Shown here: piece by piece, positions 54,019 to 63,892 of the stretch | Position numbering within the stretch: the stretch's first letter is position 1 | How the letters are laid out: the number at the start of each line of letters is the position of its first letter | Assembly (NCBI RefSeq): GCF_016019935.1 | Contig: NZ_JAECMT010000002.1 | Coordinates: 434,001-498,000, forward strand | Source of the DNA: Paenibacillus sp. GSMTC-2017 | GTDB taxonomy: Bacteria; Bacillota; Bacilli; Paenibacillales; Paenibacillaceae | Direction: 5' to 3' | DNA length: 64,000 nt | Program-made: the position numbers and the translations under genes | The notes under the pieces: model-generated | The model's input: only the letters and a program-made list of their open reading frames with translations | What the model was told of the DNA's origin: nothing | Databases searched by the model: none

Positions 54019-55272
54019 TTATCTGCGCTCCGATGGACCACCGACGAAAGCTTGCTCATCTGCATCTAAACCATAAACTGTATGAAGTGCTTGAACTACC
54101 TCTTTAAGCGGTTCAGAAGCAATAATACAAGAGCATCTGATTTCAGATGTACTCACCATCTTAATGCTAACACCAAGAGAAGATATGGCAGTGAACATTT
54201 TTGCAGCTACACCCGGATTACTTACCATGCCAGCTCCAACGATAGAAACTTTAACTAAACCAGCTTCAGACGTTGTTTCTCTGTATGGGACAACATCGCG
54301 ATTTCCTTCAATGACTGAGATTGCTTTATCTCTGTCTTCACCAGATAGAGTGAATGAGAAGTCCGCTTTACCATCTTGTACTCCGCTTTGAACGATAATA
54401 TCAACATCAATTCCATTATCAGCTAGTGCACTAAACACATTTGCAAGTACGCCCGGCAAATCCTCAACACCTAAAATGCTAATTCTTGCTACATTTTTGT
54501 CAAAAGCGATACCGCGAACGACCACGCCTTGTTCCATGACCGCATCCTCCTTCACACTTGTACCTTCATTTTGCGTAAAGCTTGAACGAACAACGAGACG
54601 CACATTGTTATGCTTAGCATACTCAACTGCTCGAGGATGAAGGACTGCAGCACCTAAATTAGCCAGCTCCAGCATTTCGTCATACGAGATTTCATCAAGC
54701 TTGCGAGCATTTTTTACAACACGCGGATCCGTAGAATAAATGCCATCAACATCTGTATATATTTCGCAAATATCAGCTTTTAAAGCAGCCGCCAAAGCTA
54801 CAGCGGTCGTATCAGAACCGCCTCGACCTAACGTTGTAATATCACCTGCTTCACTCATCCCTTGGAAGCCAGCTACTACTGCAACGTTGCCACCTTCCAA
54901 AGATTTGAATAGTCGGTCAGGTTTAATATCGATAATTTTAGCTTTACCATGTACGTCATTGGTCAACATACCCACTTGCCAGCCAGTAAAGGACTGGGCT
55001 TTGCCACCCACCTGATGTATGCTCATGGATAGAAGAGCGATCGATATTTGTTCACCTACAGTTAAGAGCATATCCATCTCACGAGCAGGAGGGTTCAGGT
55101 TAAGTCCCTTCGACTGATCGATTAAATCGTCCGTCGTATCTCCCATAGCAGAAACAACAACTACAATGTCATTGCCTTCTTGCTGTCTCTCGATTATACG
55201 TTTTGCTACTCGTTGCATTCTCTCAGGCGTTCCAACAGAACTACCACCAAACTTCATCACGATCAAAGACAA
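54019..55272 (-). CDS. lysC: Aspartate kinase
   Basis: 417 residues. First step of lysine, threonine and methionine synthesis. Kinase signature MKFGGSSVGTPERMQRVA, GRGGSDTTAVALAAAL and two C-terminal ACT domains (ISILGVEDLPGVLANVFSALADNGID, VSIVGAGMVSNPGVAAKMF). I use TTG at 55272, with GGGGAG eight bases upstream, giving MSLIVMKFGG like B. subtilis MGLIVQKFGG; the frame is open to 55281. No lysine riboswitch fits in the 85 bases upstream. Confidence 0.94.
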   Translation of the reverse strand: MSLIVMKFGGSSVGTPERMQRVAKRIIERQQEGNDIVVVVSAMGDTTDDLIDQSKGLNLNPPAREMDMLLTVGEQISIALLSMSIHQVGGKAQSFTGWQVGMLTNDVHGKAKIIDIKPDRLFKSLEGGNVAVVAGFQGMSEAGDITTLGRGGSDTTAVALAAALKADICEIYTDVDGIYSTDPRVVKNARKLDEISYDEMLELANLGAAVLHPRAVEYAKHNNVRLVVRSSFTQNEGTSVKEDAVMEQGVVVRGIAFDKNVARISILGVEDLPGVLANVFSALADNGIDVDIIVQSGVQDGKADFSFTLSGEDRDKAISVIEGNRDVVPYRETTSEAGLVKVSIVGAGMVSNPGVAAKMFTAISSLGVSIKMVSTSEIRCSCIIASEPLKEVVQALHTVYGLDADEQAFVGGPSERR

Positions 55273-55354
55273 GCCGTCCACTCCCCAACCCCGACATATA
55301 CATACAAGTTCATATTATACCATATCAGTCCATTTCATGGGTATATCAAACGAC

Positions 55355-55386
55355 AAAAAAACCGTTCGAATTTCTCGAACGGTTTT
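55355..55386 (-). terminator. Terminator of efp
   Basis: A perfect 12-bp stem AAAACCGTTCGA (55358-55369 with 55375-55386), five-base loop, then a T run on the minus strand. Confidence 0.9.
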
Positions 55387-55398
55387 CCATTTGAGCAA

Positions 55399-55956
55399 TT
55401 AAGCTCTTGAGATATATTTGCCTTCGCGTGTATCAATTAGAAGTACATCGCCTTCATTAATAAACAAAGGTACTTGAACGCTTAAGCCAGTTTCACATTT
55501 TGCACTTTTAGTTGCACCTTGAGCCGTGTTACCTTTAACGCCTGGCTCAGTTTCAACAACTTTAAGCTCAACACTGTTTGGCATTTGAATTCCCAAAATT
55601 TCATTTTGGTAGCTGGAAATGTTAACATTCATGTTTTCTTTAAGGAAGTTAAGTTCCCATTCCAATTGATCCTTTTCCAAGTTGAATTGGTCATAAGTCT
55701 CATTGTCCATGAACGTGTATTCCGAACCCGAGTTGTACAAGTACTGTACTGCACGATTTTCGATAATTGCACGGCCGATTGTTTCACCTGCACGGAATGT
55801 CTTCTCTGTTACGTTGCCATTACGCAAGTTTTTAAGCTTAGAACGTACAAACGCTGCGCCTTTACCAGGCTTAACATGTTGAAAATCTAGTACTGTATAA
55901 ATATCGTTATCAACTTGAACTGTCAAACCTGTCTTAAAATCGTTTACTGAAACCAT
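55399..55956 (-). CDS. efp: Elongation factor P
   Basis: 185 residues, the standard length. Relieves ribosome stalling at polyproline. KOW-like domain I with the modification-loop region [16 protein letters not shown] (lysine at the tip), then two OB domains, ending with the C-terminal motif [20 protein letters not shown]. The ATG at 55956 follows AGGAGGA. Confidence 0.98.
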   Translation of the reverse strand: MVSVNDFKTGLTVQVDNDIYTVLDFQHVKPGKGAAFVRSKLKNLRNGNVTEKTFRAGETIGRAIIENRAVQYLYNSGSEYTFMDNETYDQFNLEKDQLEWELNFLKENMNVNISSYQNEILGIQMPNSVELKVVETEPGVKGNTAQGATKSAKCETGLSVQVPLFINEGDVLLIDTREGKYISRA

Positions 55957-55982
55957 CTCTGATTCCTCCTGAATGATAATCC

Positions 55983-57056
55983 TTATCCCAAGCTAATAAG
56001 CTCTTTCGGGGATGAGGTTAATATTTTAATACCGGATTCCGTTATAACGATGTCATCTTCGATCCTTACTCCGCCGAAGCCTGGAATATAGATACCTGGT
56101 TCTACCGTTACTGTCATGCCGGGGGTTAAAATCGTTTCGCTAAGTTTGGACAATCTTGGTGCTTCGTGTATTTCCATACCGAGTCCATGTCCAGTTCCAT
56201 GACCAAAGTGATCGCCGTAGCCATATTTCGTAATAATATCACGTGTCAAAGCGTCTGCTTCTCTTCCAGTCATTCCTGGGCGAATATACTCAAGTGCATG
56301 CATCTGCGCTTCAAGTACGATGCTATGAATTTCACGATGTCTGTCATTCGGTTTGCCGATAACGACAGTACGAGTCAAATCTGAACAGTAGCCATTGTAA
56401 TATGCGCCAAAGTCTAATTTGATGAACTCATCAACACCAATGACACGATCACTTGCAACGCCATGCGGCAATGCTGAACGTTCACCAGATGCAACAATTG
56501 TATCAAACGATGAGCTAGTAGCGCCATTGCTACGCATGAACACTTCCATCTCAAGTGCTACATCTGTTTCCTTCATTCCGCTACGGATCAATCCAAGAAT
56601 GTAAGTGAAAGTACGATCAGCCAAATCTGCTGCCTCTTGCATCACCTGAAGCTCAGAGTCATCCTTAATCATTCTTAGCTTCTCAACAAATCCTGCAACT
56701 GGTTTAAGCTCAATACTTCCGAGCGTCTTCGTCCATTGAACAAACTCACCATAATTGACATGATCCTGCTCGAAGCCTAGTTTGCTTATTCCGGATTGTG
56801 CAAGTAACTCATGTACGTCATTCAATGGATTAGTTCCATGCTCAACGATTTCGAAACCCTCTACTTGCTGGGCTGCTTGTATACGATATCGGAAATCTGT
56901 CAGCAAATAGCTTTTCTGAGATGTAATGAGTACATAACCTGAAGATCCCGTAAATCCACTAATATAACGTCGGTTATAGGGGCTGCCGATCAAAATAGCT
57001 TCCAGTTGTACATCATCCAAAAGCTTTCGAAGTTGGTTCACTCGATTTATCGTCAT
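55983..57056 (-). CDS. Xaa-Pro dipeptidase/aminopeptidase (M24B)
   Basis: 357 residues from the ATG at 57056 (AAGGGAG upstream; frame open to 57128). Creatinase-like N-terminal domain, then a pita-bread fold with metal ligands in [54 protein letters not shown]. Cleaves before or after proline in small peptides. B. subtilis yqhT is the counterpart next to efp. Confidence 0.92.
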   Translation of the reverse strand: MTINRVNQLRKLLDDVQLEAILIGSPYNRRYISGFTGSSGYVLITSQKSYLLTDFRYRIQAAQQVEGFEIVEHGTNPLNDVHELLAQSGISKLGFEQDHVNYGEFVQWTKTLGSIELKPVAGFVEKLRMIKDDSELQVMQEAADLADRTFTYILGLIRSGMKETDVALEMEVFMRSNGATSSSFDTIVASGERSALPHGVASDRVIGVDEFIKLDFGAYYNGYCSDLTRTVVIGKPNDRHREIHSIVLEAQMHALEYIRPGMTGREADALTRDIITKYGYGDHFGHGTGHGLGMEIHEAPRLSKLSETILTPGMTVTVEPGIYIPGFGGVRIEDDIVITESGIKILTSSPKELISLG

Positions 57057-57069
57057 CTTATTCTCCCTT

Positions 57070-57522
57070 TCATGCTTCATTCTCGCTCTGCAGTACTTGC
57101 TTAACGATCGCTTCAAGTGCAAGCACATACCCTAATGAGCCAAAACCAGCAATTTGTCCTACCGCTACTGGAGCAACAACCGATACATGCCTGAATGCTT
57201 CCCTCTTATGAATATTGGACAAGTGCACCTCAATCACAGGTAAAGAAACCGCAGATAATGCGTCACGGATCGCATAACTGTAATGCGTCCATGCTCCGGG
57301 ATTAATAATAATACCGTCTTCGTTGCCATAAGCATTATGTATCCGGTCAATCATTGCGCCCTCATGATTACTTTGAAAGAAAGAAACCGAAACACCAAGC
57401 TCTTCTGCCCTATTCTTTACAAGCAACTCTATCGCAGCTAATGACTCATTTCCGTACACTCCTGGTTCTCTTATGCCAAGCATATTCAAGTTAGGACCAT
57501 TCAAAATAGTGATTTTGCGCAT
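57070..57522 (-). CDS. aroQ: Type II 3-dehydroquinate dehydratase
   Basis: 150 residues from the ATG at 57522 (AGGAGGTG upstream; frame open to 57576). Shikimate pathway. ILNGPNLNMLGIREPGVYG with the catalytic tyrosine, FFQSNHEGAMIDRIH, IINPGAWTHYSYAIRDAL with the arginine, and EVHLSNIHKREAFRHVS are complete. 13 bases ahead of the peptidase. Confidence 0.97.
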   Translation of the reverse strand: MRKITILNGPNLNMLGIREPGVYGNESLAAIELLVKNRAEELGVSVSFFQSNHEGAMIDRIHNAYGNEDGIIINPGAWTHYSYAIRDALSAVSLPVIEVHLSNIHKREAFRHVSVVAPVAVGQIAGFGSLGYVLALEAIVKQVLQSENEA

Positions 57523-57612
57523 ACCAGCACCTCCTGAGCAACTGTAGTCCATCAATCGTCGAAGATCACTAGACATTTTACCACAAATGTCTGTCCCTTG
57601 AGAAGCAATATG

Positions 57613-58122
57613 TCAGGACTTCGCAGCGATAGGCTCCCTTGAAGCTTCATCCGTGAATTCGAAGGCGATAGAATAACCGATAAACACTCCCCATAACAAG
57701 AATAAACAGATTTCTGTATAAATCGTATTCCATCCTAATTTCGTTATCCATTCCATCATCCCAACAAAAGGGCCAACTCCTATAAATAAAATAATCCACC
57801 AAGCTAACCCATACAATATGCCTGGCCAAGGCCCTTTACATTTACGAAGTACTGCAATATAGATAAAAGCTGCTGCGATTGAAAAAACAATAAATGCTCC
57901 AATGCCTGCTACGATACCCCAGCTTGTCTTTAAAAATGAATGACGAAGGAACGAATCTAGAAGAAATCCGGGTACTACCGTCGTAAATTTCATTCCATAA
58001 CTGAGCCAGCGAATTACTCCCCATATCAAGCCAGCAAAAAATCCTATTTTAAGTGCAAATAACCAAGGATTTGTTTTGTGAATACGAGCTTTACCACTAC
58101 CCTTTTTGGATTGATGCTGCAT
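57613..58122 (-). CDS. yqhR: YqhR-type membrane protein
   Basis: 169 residues with a basic N terminus and four membrane helices (ALKIGFFAGLIWGVIRWLSYG, SWGIVAGIGAFIVFSIAAAFIYIAV, GILYGLAWWIILFIGVGPFVGM, LFLLWGVFIGYSIAFEF). Place between aroQ and yqhQ matches B. subtilis yqhR. Function unknown. Confidence 0.8.
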   Translation of the reverse strand: MQHQSKKGSGKARIHKTNPWLFALKIGFFAGLIWGVIRWLSYGMKFTTVVPGFLLDSFLRHSFLKTSWGIVAGIGAFIVFSIAAAFIYIAVLRKCKGPWPGILYGLAWWIILFIGVGPFVGMMEWITKLGWNTIYTEICLFLLWGVFIGYSIAFEFTDEASREPIAAKS

Positions 58123-58327
58123 TTTTGGTCTCTCTCCTTCTAAACACTTATGTATTGCTTATATTCGCTAGTATGTGAAAATTTATCTCTCTATAACCAT
58201 AGTGACATTTGACCCTCTCTTATCCTTTTAAGTACGCTCGCATTTAACAGAAAGATCAAGTACAATAGAACCATACATTTAAATGGAGATCTCATAGTTG
58301 AGATGTACCCTAATCAAGGAAGGTGAC

Positions 58328-59299
58328 ATGCATTTGCCGCAAGATCTACGAAATATATATGGCGGACAAGCCGTTATTGAAGGCGTTATGTTTGCAGGTA
58401 AACACGTAAACGTAACAGCTGTCAGACGTAAAAATGATGAAATCGAATTTTACGAAGTGCCGAAAGTATCGCAGAAATGGGTACATTATTTAAAGAAAAT
58501 ACCTCTTCTTAGAGGAGTAGTCGGAATCGTTGACTCTAGTGCTAAAGGTTCTCAGCATCTAAACTTCTCTATGGAAGCCTATGCAGATGATGAAGCAGAA
58601 GAAGATACAAAAGACGGTTCACCGAAAGTAGTAGTGAAGGAAGAAAAGAAAAGTGGTTTCAGTTTGGGAATGCTGATAAGCGTTGCTGTAGCAGGCGTTT
58701 TATCTTTCATCTTTGGTAAGTTGATTTTTACTGCGGTACCTGCTGCTCTTGAAGAATTATTGTTTAGCGGGTTATTTGAGAATCAAGTAGGTCATAATTT
58801 ATTAGAAGGACTTATAAAAATAATATTGTTGCTTGCATACCTCTACTTTATTTCCTTAACACCACTGATTAAACGGTTGTTCCAATATCATGGTGCAGAG
58901 CATAAAGTAATTAGCGCTTATGAAGCGGGCGAAGAACTCACTGTACGCAATGTGCAAAAGTATAGCAGACTTCATTACCGTTGCGGTTCCAGCTTTATCG
59001 TCTTTACAGTAATTGTTGGTGTAATCGTTTACTCCCTTCCATTCTTTAGTTGGGATTCGATTTGGGAAAGAATTTATATTAGAATTTTACTTCTTCCTTT
59101 AGTATTAGGGTTATCATACGAAGTATTACGACTAACGAATGCTGTTCGTGAAGTACCGTTATTGCGTTTCCTTGGTTATCCAGGATTATGGCTGCAGCTT
59201 CTTACTACGAAGGAGCCAAAAGACGCTCAGGTTGAAGTGTCAATTGCTTCATTCAATCGGATGCGTGAGTTAGATGCTCAATTGACAACTTCAAAATAG
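58328..59299 (+). CDS. yqhQ: DUF1385 protein YqhQ
   Basis: 323 residues from the ATG at 58328 (AAGGAAGGTGAC). Starts YGGQAVIEGVMFAG, carries KKIPLLRGVVGIVDSS, several membrane helices, YHGAEHKVISAYEAGEELTV and SRLHYRCGSSFIVF, all DUF1385 hallmarks. The His/Glu (GAEHK) and Cys residues suggest a metal site; no activity is established. It diverges from yqhR. Confidence 0.93.
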   Translation: MHLPQDLRNIYGGQAVIEGVMFAGKHVNVTAVRRKNDEIEFYEVPKVSQKWVHYLKKIPLLRGVVGIVDSSAKGSQHLNFSMEAYADDEAEEDTKDGSPKVVVKEEKKSGFSLGMLISVAVAGVLSFIFGKLIFTAVPAALEELLFSGLFENQVGHNLLEGLIKIILLLAYLYFISLTPLIKRLFQYHGAEHKVISAYEAGEELTVRNVQKYSRLHYRCGSSFIVFTVIVGVIVYSLPFFSWDSIWERIYIRILLLPLVLGLSYEVLRLTNAVREVPLLRFLGYPGLWLQLLTTKEPKDAQVEVSIASFNRMRELDAQLTTSK

Positions 59300-59331
59300 A
59301 AACAATTGCAATTTGTTAAGGGAAAGGTGTG

Positions 59332-59655
59332 ATGACGTTGTACAAACGTACAAGGAAACTAAGTATCGGGGCAATCATTATATTTACACTATTGGCGATT
59401 GGTTTGATAGTTGGACTAAGTAGAAACTTTTTTCAACTACTACTACCGATTATCGTCTTTGGAGGAATATTTCTCTTATACAAGTATCCACCATCCTTTC
59501 TTAGAAAGAATCCATCGCAGCACTATCGTTCAAATGTAATACAAAGTCGAACTACTTCTGACAATGCAAAAAAAGTTCGACCTCGTTCAAAAACAGTTCC
59601 ATTCAGAGTTATTGATGGCGGCAAAGATGATAACGATCATCCCAAATACCATTAA
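59332..59655 (+). CDS. Small membrane protein, hypothetical
   Basis: 107 residues from the ATG at 59332 (GGAAAGG upstream; GTG at 59329 is an alternative). Two hydrophobic helices (IGAIIIFTLLAIGLIVGL and LLLPIIVFGGIFLLYKY) and a basic, disordered tail ending VIDGGKDDNDHPKYH. It follows yqhQ in the same direction and is closed by a terminator. I do not recognise the family. Confidence 0.7.
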   Translation: MTLYKRTRKLSIGAIIIFTLLAIGLIVGLSRNFFQLLLPIIVFGGIFLLYKYPPSFLRKNPSQHYRSNVIQSRTTSDNAKKVRPRSKTVPFRVIDGGKDDNDHPKYH

Positions 59656-59673
59656 TAAATCGTACAATAACGC

Positions 59674-59720
59674 AAAGGCAGCCCGACGTCATTTCCAATG
59701 ACGCTGAGCTGCCTTTTTTT
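59674..59720 (+). terminator. Terminator of yqhQ and the gene after it
   Basis: AAAGGCAGC and inner CGTCAT arms with their complements, ending in seven T on the plus strand. Confidence 0.9.
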
Positions 59721-59772
59721 AAATACATGATTTCCTCTTATACGGATCATATGTATTACTCATATAAGTAAA

Positions 59773-59815
59773 AAAGAGTGACTGTACAGAATTAATATCT
59801 GTATAATCACTCTTT
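59773..59815 (-). terminator. Terminator of mntR
   Basis: AAAGAGTGA/TCACTCTTT with inner TACAGA/TCTGTA arms, followed on the minus strand by a T run. Confidence 0.85.
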
Positions 59816-59851
59816 CAACTACCAACTAAAACTGTGCTTGGTCACTATATA

Positions 59852-60274
59852 TTACTCCGTGTCCATTTCTGATCTTAACGCTTTAAGCTCGTCCATTCTA
59901 GTACTATCACGGCGGAAATATTCAACCAGCGTTTCAATACAAGTTATTGAATCCCAGCTCAGATGATGTTCGATTCCTTCTACATCACGATAAATATTTT
60001 CTTCTTGAACACCAATTGTTTCAAGAAACGTTTCTAACAGATGATGGCGATCAACGAGACGTTTACCCATCTTCTTACCTTTATTAGTTAATACAAGTCC
60101 ACGATATTTCTCATAGATCAAATAATTATCCTTATCGAGCTTCTGGATCATCTTCGTTACTGAAGAAGGATGAACTTCCAGTCCCTCGGCTATATCCGAT
60201 ACACGAGCGTAGCCCTTTTCATCTATTAGCTTGTAAATACGTTCCAAGTAGTCTTCCATGCTCGGAGTCGGCAC
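59852..60274 (-). CDS. mntR: Manganese-responsive regulator MntR
   Basis: 140 residues. DtxR-type winged helix ([55 protein letters not shown]) and a short dimer domain without an SH3 part, as in B. subtilis MntR. Manganese ligands Asp8, Glu11, His in RHHLLE and the GIEHHLSW cluster are all kept. The start is GTG at 60274 after AAGGAGG. It represses manganese uptake genes; none are in the window. Confidence 0.96.
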   Translation of the reverse strand: MPTPSMEDYLERIYKLIDEKGYARVSDIAEGLEVHPSSVTKMIQKLDKDNYLIYEKYRGLVLTNKGKKMGKRLVDRHHLLETFLETIGVQEENIYRDVEGIEHHLSWDSITCIETLVEYFRRDSTRMDELKALRSEMDTE

Positions 60275-60392
60275 CTAAGAACCTCCTTACCTTGCTTCAT
60301 CTTCTAGTTCCCACGTTATCACTCTATGTATCATACACTGTTCAACATAGCGACTGCAACTGAATCAACAATAAGTATATGACGAACCGAAA

Positions 60393-61106
60393 TTAAAATT
60401 GTAACCATGAAGGCGTTATACCATTAAGCCAAATTGTAATTTTTATCATTTGATCCGTAAACAATAGTATCCCCATAAAGATCATCATAACGCCACCAAC
60501 CTTCATAACAACCGCGGAATATTTGAGTATCCAGCGTGCCGTTCCAAGGAAAAAGGCAAGAATAAAAAAGGGAACTGCGAATCCAACAGAATATGCTGTC
60601 GTAAGTCCAAACCACGTACCAGGCTCAGCAGCAGCCAGTCCAAGAATTGCCGTAAGTACAGGACCCGTACATGGCGTCCATCCAGCTGAAAATCCGATTC
60701 CGAATATAAATGAACTAACATAATTAGCTTTTTTCGGAATAAGGTTCATCCTTCGCTCTTTCATTAGTAGTTTCGGTTGAAATATACCTACTAAGAATAA
60801 TCCCATCAAAATAATTAAAATGGCTGAAAGCTGTCTAATTAGATCACTATACTGGTCAAAAAATTCACTAAACACATTAGCGCCATACCCTAACGTATAA
60901 TAAACGACACTAAACCCTAATATAAAAAACAGCGTGTGCGTCATCATTACAATTCGTTGCCTCTTCGTCAACTGTGAATCCTTCAATTCAGAAACTGAGA
61001 TTCCAGTTATATAAGACAAATAAGACGGATAAAGTGGCAAACAGCATGGTGAAATAAATGACGCAAATCCCGCACCTAATGCTATCCACATATTAATGTC
61101 TGACAT
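60393..61106 (-). CDS. ccdA: CcdA-type thiol-disulfide membrane transporter
   Basis: 237 residues, six to seven membrane helices. DsbD-core cysteines in FASFISPCCLPLYPSYLSY and AGWTPCTGPVLTAIL, the pair that passes electrons from cytoplasmic thioredoxin to outside partners in cytochrome c and spore-envelope maturation. ATG at 61106 (61109 possible) after GAGGTGAC. It is only 32 bases after znuB, so it probably belongs to the zinc operon. Confidence 0.9.
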   Translation of the reverse strand: MSDINMWIALGAGFASFISPCCLPLYPSYLSYITGISVSELKDSQLTKRQRIVMMTHTLFFILGFSVVYYTLGYGANVFSEFFDQYSDLIRQLSAILIILMGLFLVGIFQPKLLMKERRMNLIPKKANYVSSFIFGIGFSAGWTPCTGPVLTAILGLAAAEPGTWFGLTTAYSVGFAVPFFILAFFLGTARWILKYSAVVMKVGGVMMIFMGILLFTDQMIKITIWLNGITPSWLQF

Positions 61107-61138
61107 CATGTCACCTCATCTCAAATAAATCGTTACTT

Positions 61139-61948
61139 TCATCCCCCTGATTTTGCACCACGACGGAACAACAACAATAACAGCAATATTGCAATCAGCA
61201 GCAAAACGATCGTTCCACCTGGAGCTAAATTCCATACACCTGCAATAATTAAACCTGCTATTACCGCAATTTCACCAATGATTACAACGGTAAAAATACT
61301 TTGGCGAAAACTTCGAGCAATAATTAAACTACATGCTGCAGGTATTGTCAGTAGTGCGGATACGAGCAAAGCCCCTACAATTTTAATAGATACGCTTATA
61401 ACAAGTGCAGTAAGCACGCTAATCATAACATTATAGAATTTAACGGGCAACCCACTAACAGCGGCCGCTTCCTCATCGAAGGTAATAAGAAATAATTCCT
61501 TCACTTGCAGTCCTATCACAATTAATACGATTGCAGTTACGCCACCAATAATATACAAATCCGTACTATTTAACGTATAAATACTTCCGAACAAATAACT
61601 ATTAACATTCATCGAAAAGCTTTGTCCCATTGTGAAAAGGATTGAAGCAAGCCCTATACCGCCTGACATAATGATGGCCAGTGATAACTCAGCATACGTT
61701 TTATACGCCTTACGCAGCTTCTCAATAGCAAATGAAGCGATAATAGCGAAGACTAGACCTGCAAGAAGTGGGTATACACCCGTTAGAAACCCTAATGCTA
61801 CTCCTGCAATCGCTACATGCGATAAAGTATCTCCAATCATGGACAATCTACGCAAAACGAGGAATAGTCCCATTAAAGGTGCGGTAATACCGATAAATAA
61901 TCCACCTAATAACGCTCTCTGAAAAAATTCACTAGTAATGATCTCCAA
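61139..61948 (-). CDS. znuB: Zinc ABC transporter permease
   Basis: 269 residues, seven to eight membrane helices of the ABC-3 family: LVLRRLSMIGDTLSHVAIAGVALG, FTMGQSFSMNVNSYLFGSI and SIKIVGALLVSALLTIPAAC. Overlaps the end of znuC by 17 bases. Confidence 0.93.
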   Translation of the reverse strand: MEIITSEFFQRALLGGLFIGITAPLMGLFLVLRRLSMIGDTLSHVAIAGVALGFLTGVYPLLAGLVFAIIASFAIEKLRKAYKTYAELSLAIIMSGGIGLASILFTMGQSFSMNVNSYLFGSIYTLNSTDLYIIGGVTAIVLIVIGLQVKELFLITFDEEAAAVSGLPVKFYNVMISVLTALVISVSIKIVGALLVSALLTIPAACSLIIARSFRQSIFTVVIIGEIAVIAGLIIAGVWNLAPGGTIVLLLIAILLLLLLFRRGAKSGG

Positions 61949-62756
61949 CCTGGTTAACCTCTCTCCCTCTTTCCATTTTCCTTCTCAAACCTTTAAGGCT
62001 ATGGGCTAAATTATTTTCAACACAATCTTGTGTCTCATGAGAATGTTTAATATAAAGTTTTAGCTTGCCTGAAGTCGAAGCAGGCTCCTGCCCCAAATAT
62101 CCTTTAATCATTTCCATGTCATGAGAAACCATCAAAAACGTCATATTATGATGTTGATGCATATGTTTGATCATATGGAAAAAACTCTCTTGTGTTTCTG
62201 CATCAATACCAACAGTTGGCTCATCCAATATGAGCAACGACGGATTGTTAATAAGCGCTCTAGCCAAAAACACTCTTTGTTGCTGTCCTCCGGAAAGCTG
62301 ACCTATTTTCTTATCCCCAAGGTCTACGATTCCCATTGCTTCCAATGCATCAATAGCTTTAGTATGATCCGTTTTTGTCACTCTTTTAAACAACTTAGAG
62401 CGACCATACAGTCCAGATAATACAACTTCCTTTACGGTTGCTGGGAACTGTGGATTAAGTGCATTTTTTTGCGGAACATATCCGATACGGTCCCACTCTT
62501 TAAACTGCTCAATCGGTTGTCCAAACAGTCGAATACTTCCTTCACTAGCTTTATTCAACCCTACAATCATCCGCAGAAGCGTCGTCTTGCCAGCTCCATT
62601 TGTTCCGATCAAACCGATGAAATCACGTTCCTTTACACCGAAGCTAACATTGGACAACACGGTTTTGTTCTGGTACGAAAATGATACATTTTGTACTGAT
62701 ATAACTTCATGATGACATCCCGCATTTGAATCAGAACGTTCATTTATCGTTATCAT
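61932..62756 (-). CDS. znuC: Zinc ABC transporter ATP-binding protein
   Basis: 274 residues. Walker A GTNGAGKTTLLRMI, signature LSGGQQQRVFLARAL, Walker B LLILDEPTVGID and the switch histidine in MVSHDM. The C-terminal 40 residues are basic and of variable length. The ATG at 62756 follows AAGGAG. Confidence 0.94.
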   Translation of the reverse strand: MITINERSDSNAGCHHEVISVQNVSFSYQNKTVLSNVSFGVKERDFIGLIGTNGAGKTTLLRMIVGLNKASEGSIRLFGQPIEQFKEWDRIGYVPQKNALNPQFPATVKEVVLSGLYGRSKLFKRVTKTDHTKAIDALEAMGIVDLGDKKIGQLSGGQQQRVFLARALINNPSLLILDEPTVGIDAETQESFFHMIKHMHQHHNMTFLMVSHDMEMIKGYLGQEPASTSGKLKLYIKHSHETQDCVENNLAHSLKGLRRKMERGREVNQVGDHY

Positions 62757-62773
62757 AATTTCACTCCTTACAA

Positions 62774-62797
62774 CAAAAATGGAGCTGAATCAGCTCC
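62774..62797 (-). terminator. Weak internal hairpin between znuA and znuC
   Basis: GGAGCT/AGCTCC with a five-base loop (62781-62797) followed on the minus strand by ATTTTTG. The short stem suggests partial termination, giving more binding protein than transporter. Confidence 0.6.
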
Positions 62798-62817
62798 GAA
62801 TTAGTTAATGATCTACT

Positions 62818-63867
62818 CTATTGTAATGCTTGCATCAAATTTTGCAAGTTGCGTTGCATAAGATTCAAATAGGTTTCGCCGGATTTCTCTTGTTCCTTTG
62901 TTAAACCTTCCAGTGGATTAAGCACCATCGTCTTTACATTTGCTTCACCAGCAAGCATTGTAGCTAGTTGATCCGATACAAGCTCTTCGAAGAAGATGTA
63001 TTTTACATCATTTTCCTTCACAAATTTAGCAATTTTCATAATGTCCTGAGCACGTGGTTCAGCGTCTGGGCTTATTCCCATTATCGCTATTTGATTCAAA
63101 TCGTAATCTCTTGCTAAGTAACCAAATGCATGGTGAGATACAACCATATTTCTTTGCTTTGCTGTTGCAAGTTGTGATGTATATTCACTATCTAACTTCG
63201 CAATCTTCTCTTTTACAAGTTCGTAGTTTGCAACATAATAGTCCGTGTTTGCCGAATCTGCTTCTATCAAACTATCCTTCACATTTTTCGCTAAAATAAG
63301 CGCAGACTTCGGACTTACCCATGTGTGCGGATCAATGTCGCTAGAATGCTCATGTCCATGATCTTCTTCCGCATGGTCATGCACTTCTTCCTCCTTGCTG
63401 TTTATAAGAGGAATACCTAGACTCATTTCTTTTGTCGCTACTCCGCTATCTTTGGATAGACCTTTAAGAAAATCATTAGCCCACGTCTCTAATCCCGCTC
63501 CATGATAGAGAAACAACTCTGCTTTAGATGCTCTATTTAGGTCTTGGCTTTTAGGTGTCCAATCATGTGGCTCTATACCAGCTGCAATTAAATTGTCTAC
63601 ATGAACATGTTCTCCGCCAATTTCAGTTGCTAAAAAATATAACGGATAGAAACTAGTCACTACATTAAGCTTATTGACTTCTACTTTGTTATCATTAGTT
63701 GGAGTTCCATTTGTTGACGATGGTGTTGGTGAGTTCTCATTTGGTTTTTGCGTATTTGAGTTAGCTCCATTACCACAAGCCGAAACAGTTAACATTGCAA
63801 ATAATGCAATCATTATTAATATCGACTTTGATCGGAAGTGATTTATGTTCATTTCATTGATCCCCAT
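62818..63867 (-). CDS. znuA: Zinc-binding lipoprotein of an ABC transporter
   Basis: 349 residues. Lipobox LTVSAC near residue 30. A-1 type cluster IX fold with metal histidines in GIEPHDWTPK, DPHTWVSPKSA and VVSHHAFGYLARDY, plus a His/Asp/Glu-rich loop (HDHAEEDHGHEHSSD) that is the hallmark of zinc rather than manganese binders. The ATG at 63867 is used; 63852 is also possible. A Zur box lies just upstream. Confidence 0.93.
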   Translation of the reverse strand: MGINEMNINHFRSKSILIMIALFAMLTVSACGNGANSNTQKPNENSPTPSSTNGTPTNDNKVEVNKLNVVTSFYPLYFLATEIGGEHVHVDNLIAAGIEPHDWTPKSQDLNRASKAELFLYHGAGLETWANDFLKGLSKDSGVATKEMSLGIPLINSKEEEVHDHAEEDHGHEHSSDIDPHTWVSPKSALILAKNVKDSLIEADSANTDYYVANYELVKEKIAKLDSEYTSQLATAKQRNMVVSHHAFGYLARDYDLNQIAIMGISPDAEPRAQDIMKIAKFVKENDVKYIFFEELVSDQLATMLAGEANVKTMVLNPLEGLTKEQEKSGETYLNLMQRNLQNLMQALQ

Positions 63868-63892
63868 TCTATTCCCATTTCCTTTTTAGTAA

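Noticed and set aside
55273..55357. Lysine riboswitch upstream of lysC.
   Set aside because: Only 85 bases lie between the lysC start and the region of the efp terminator; an L-box needs about twice that and its helices are not seen.
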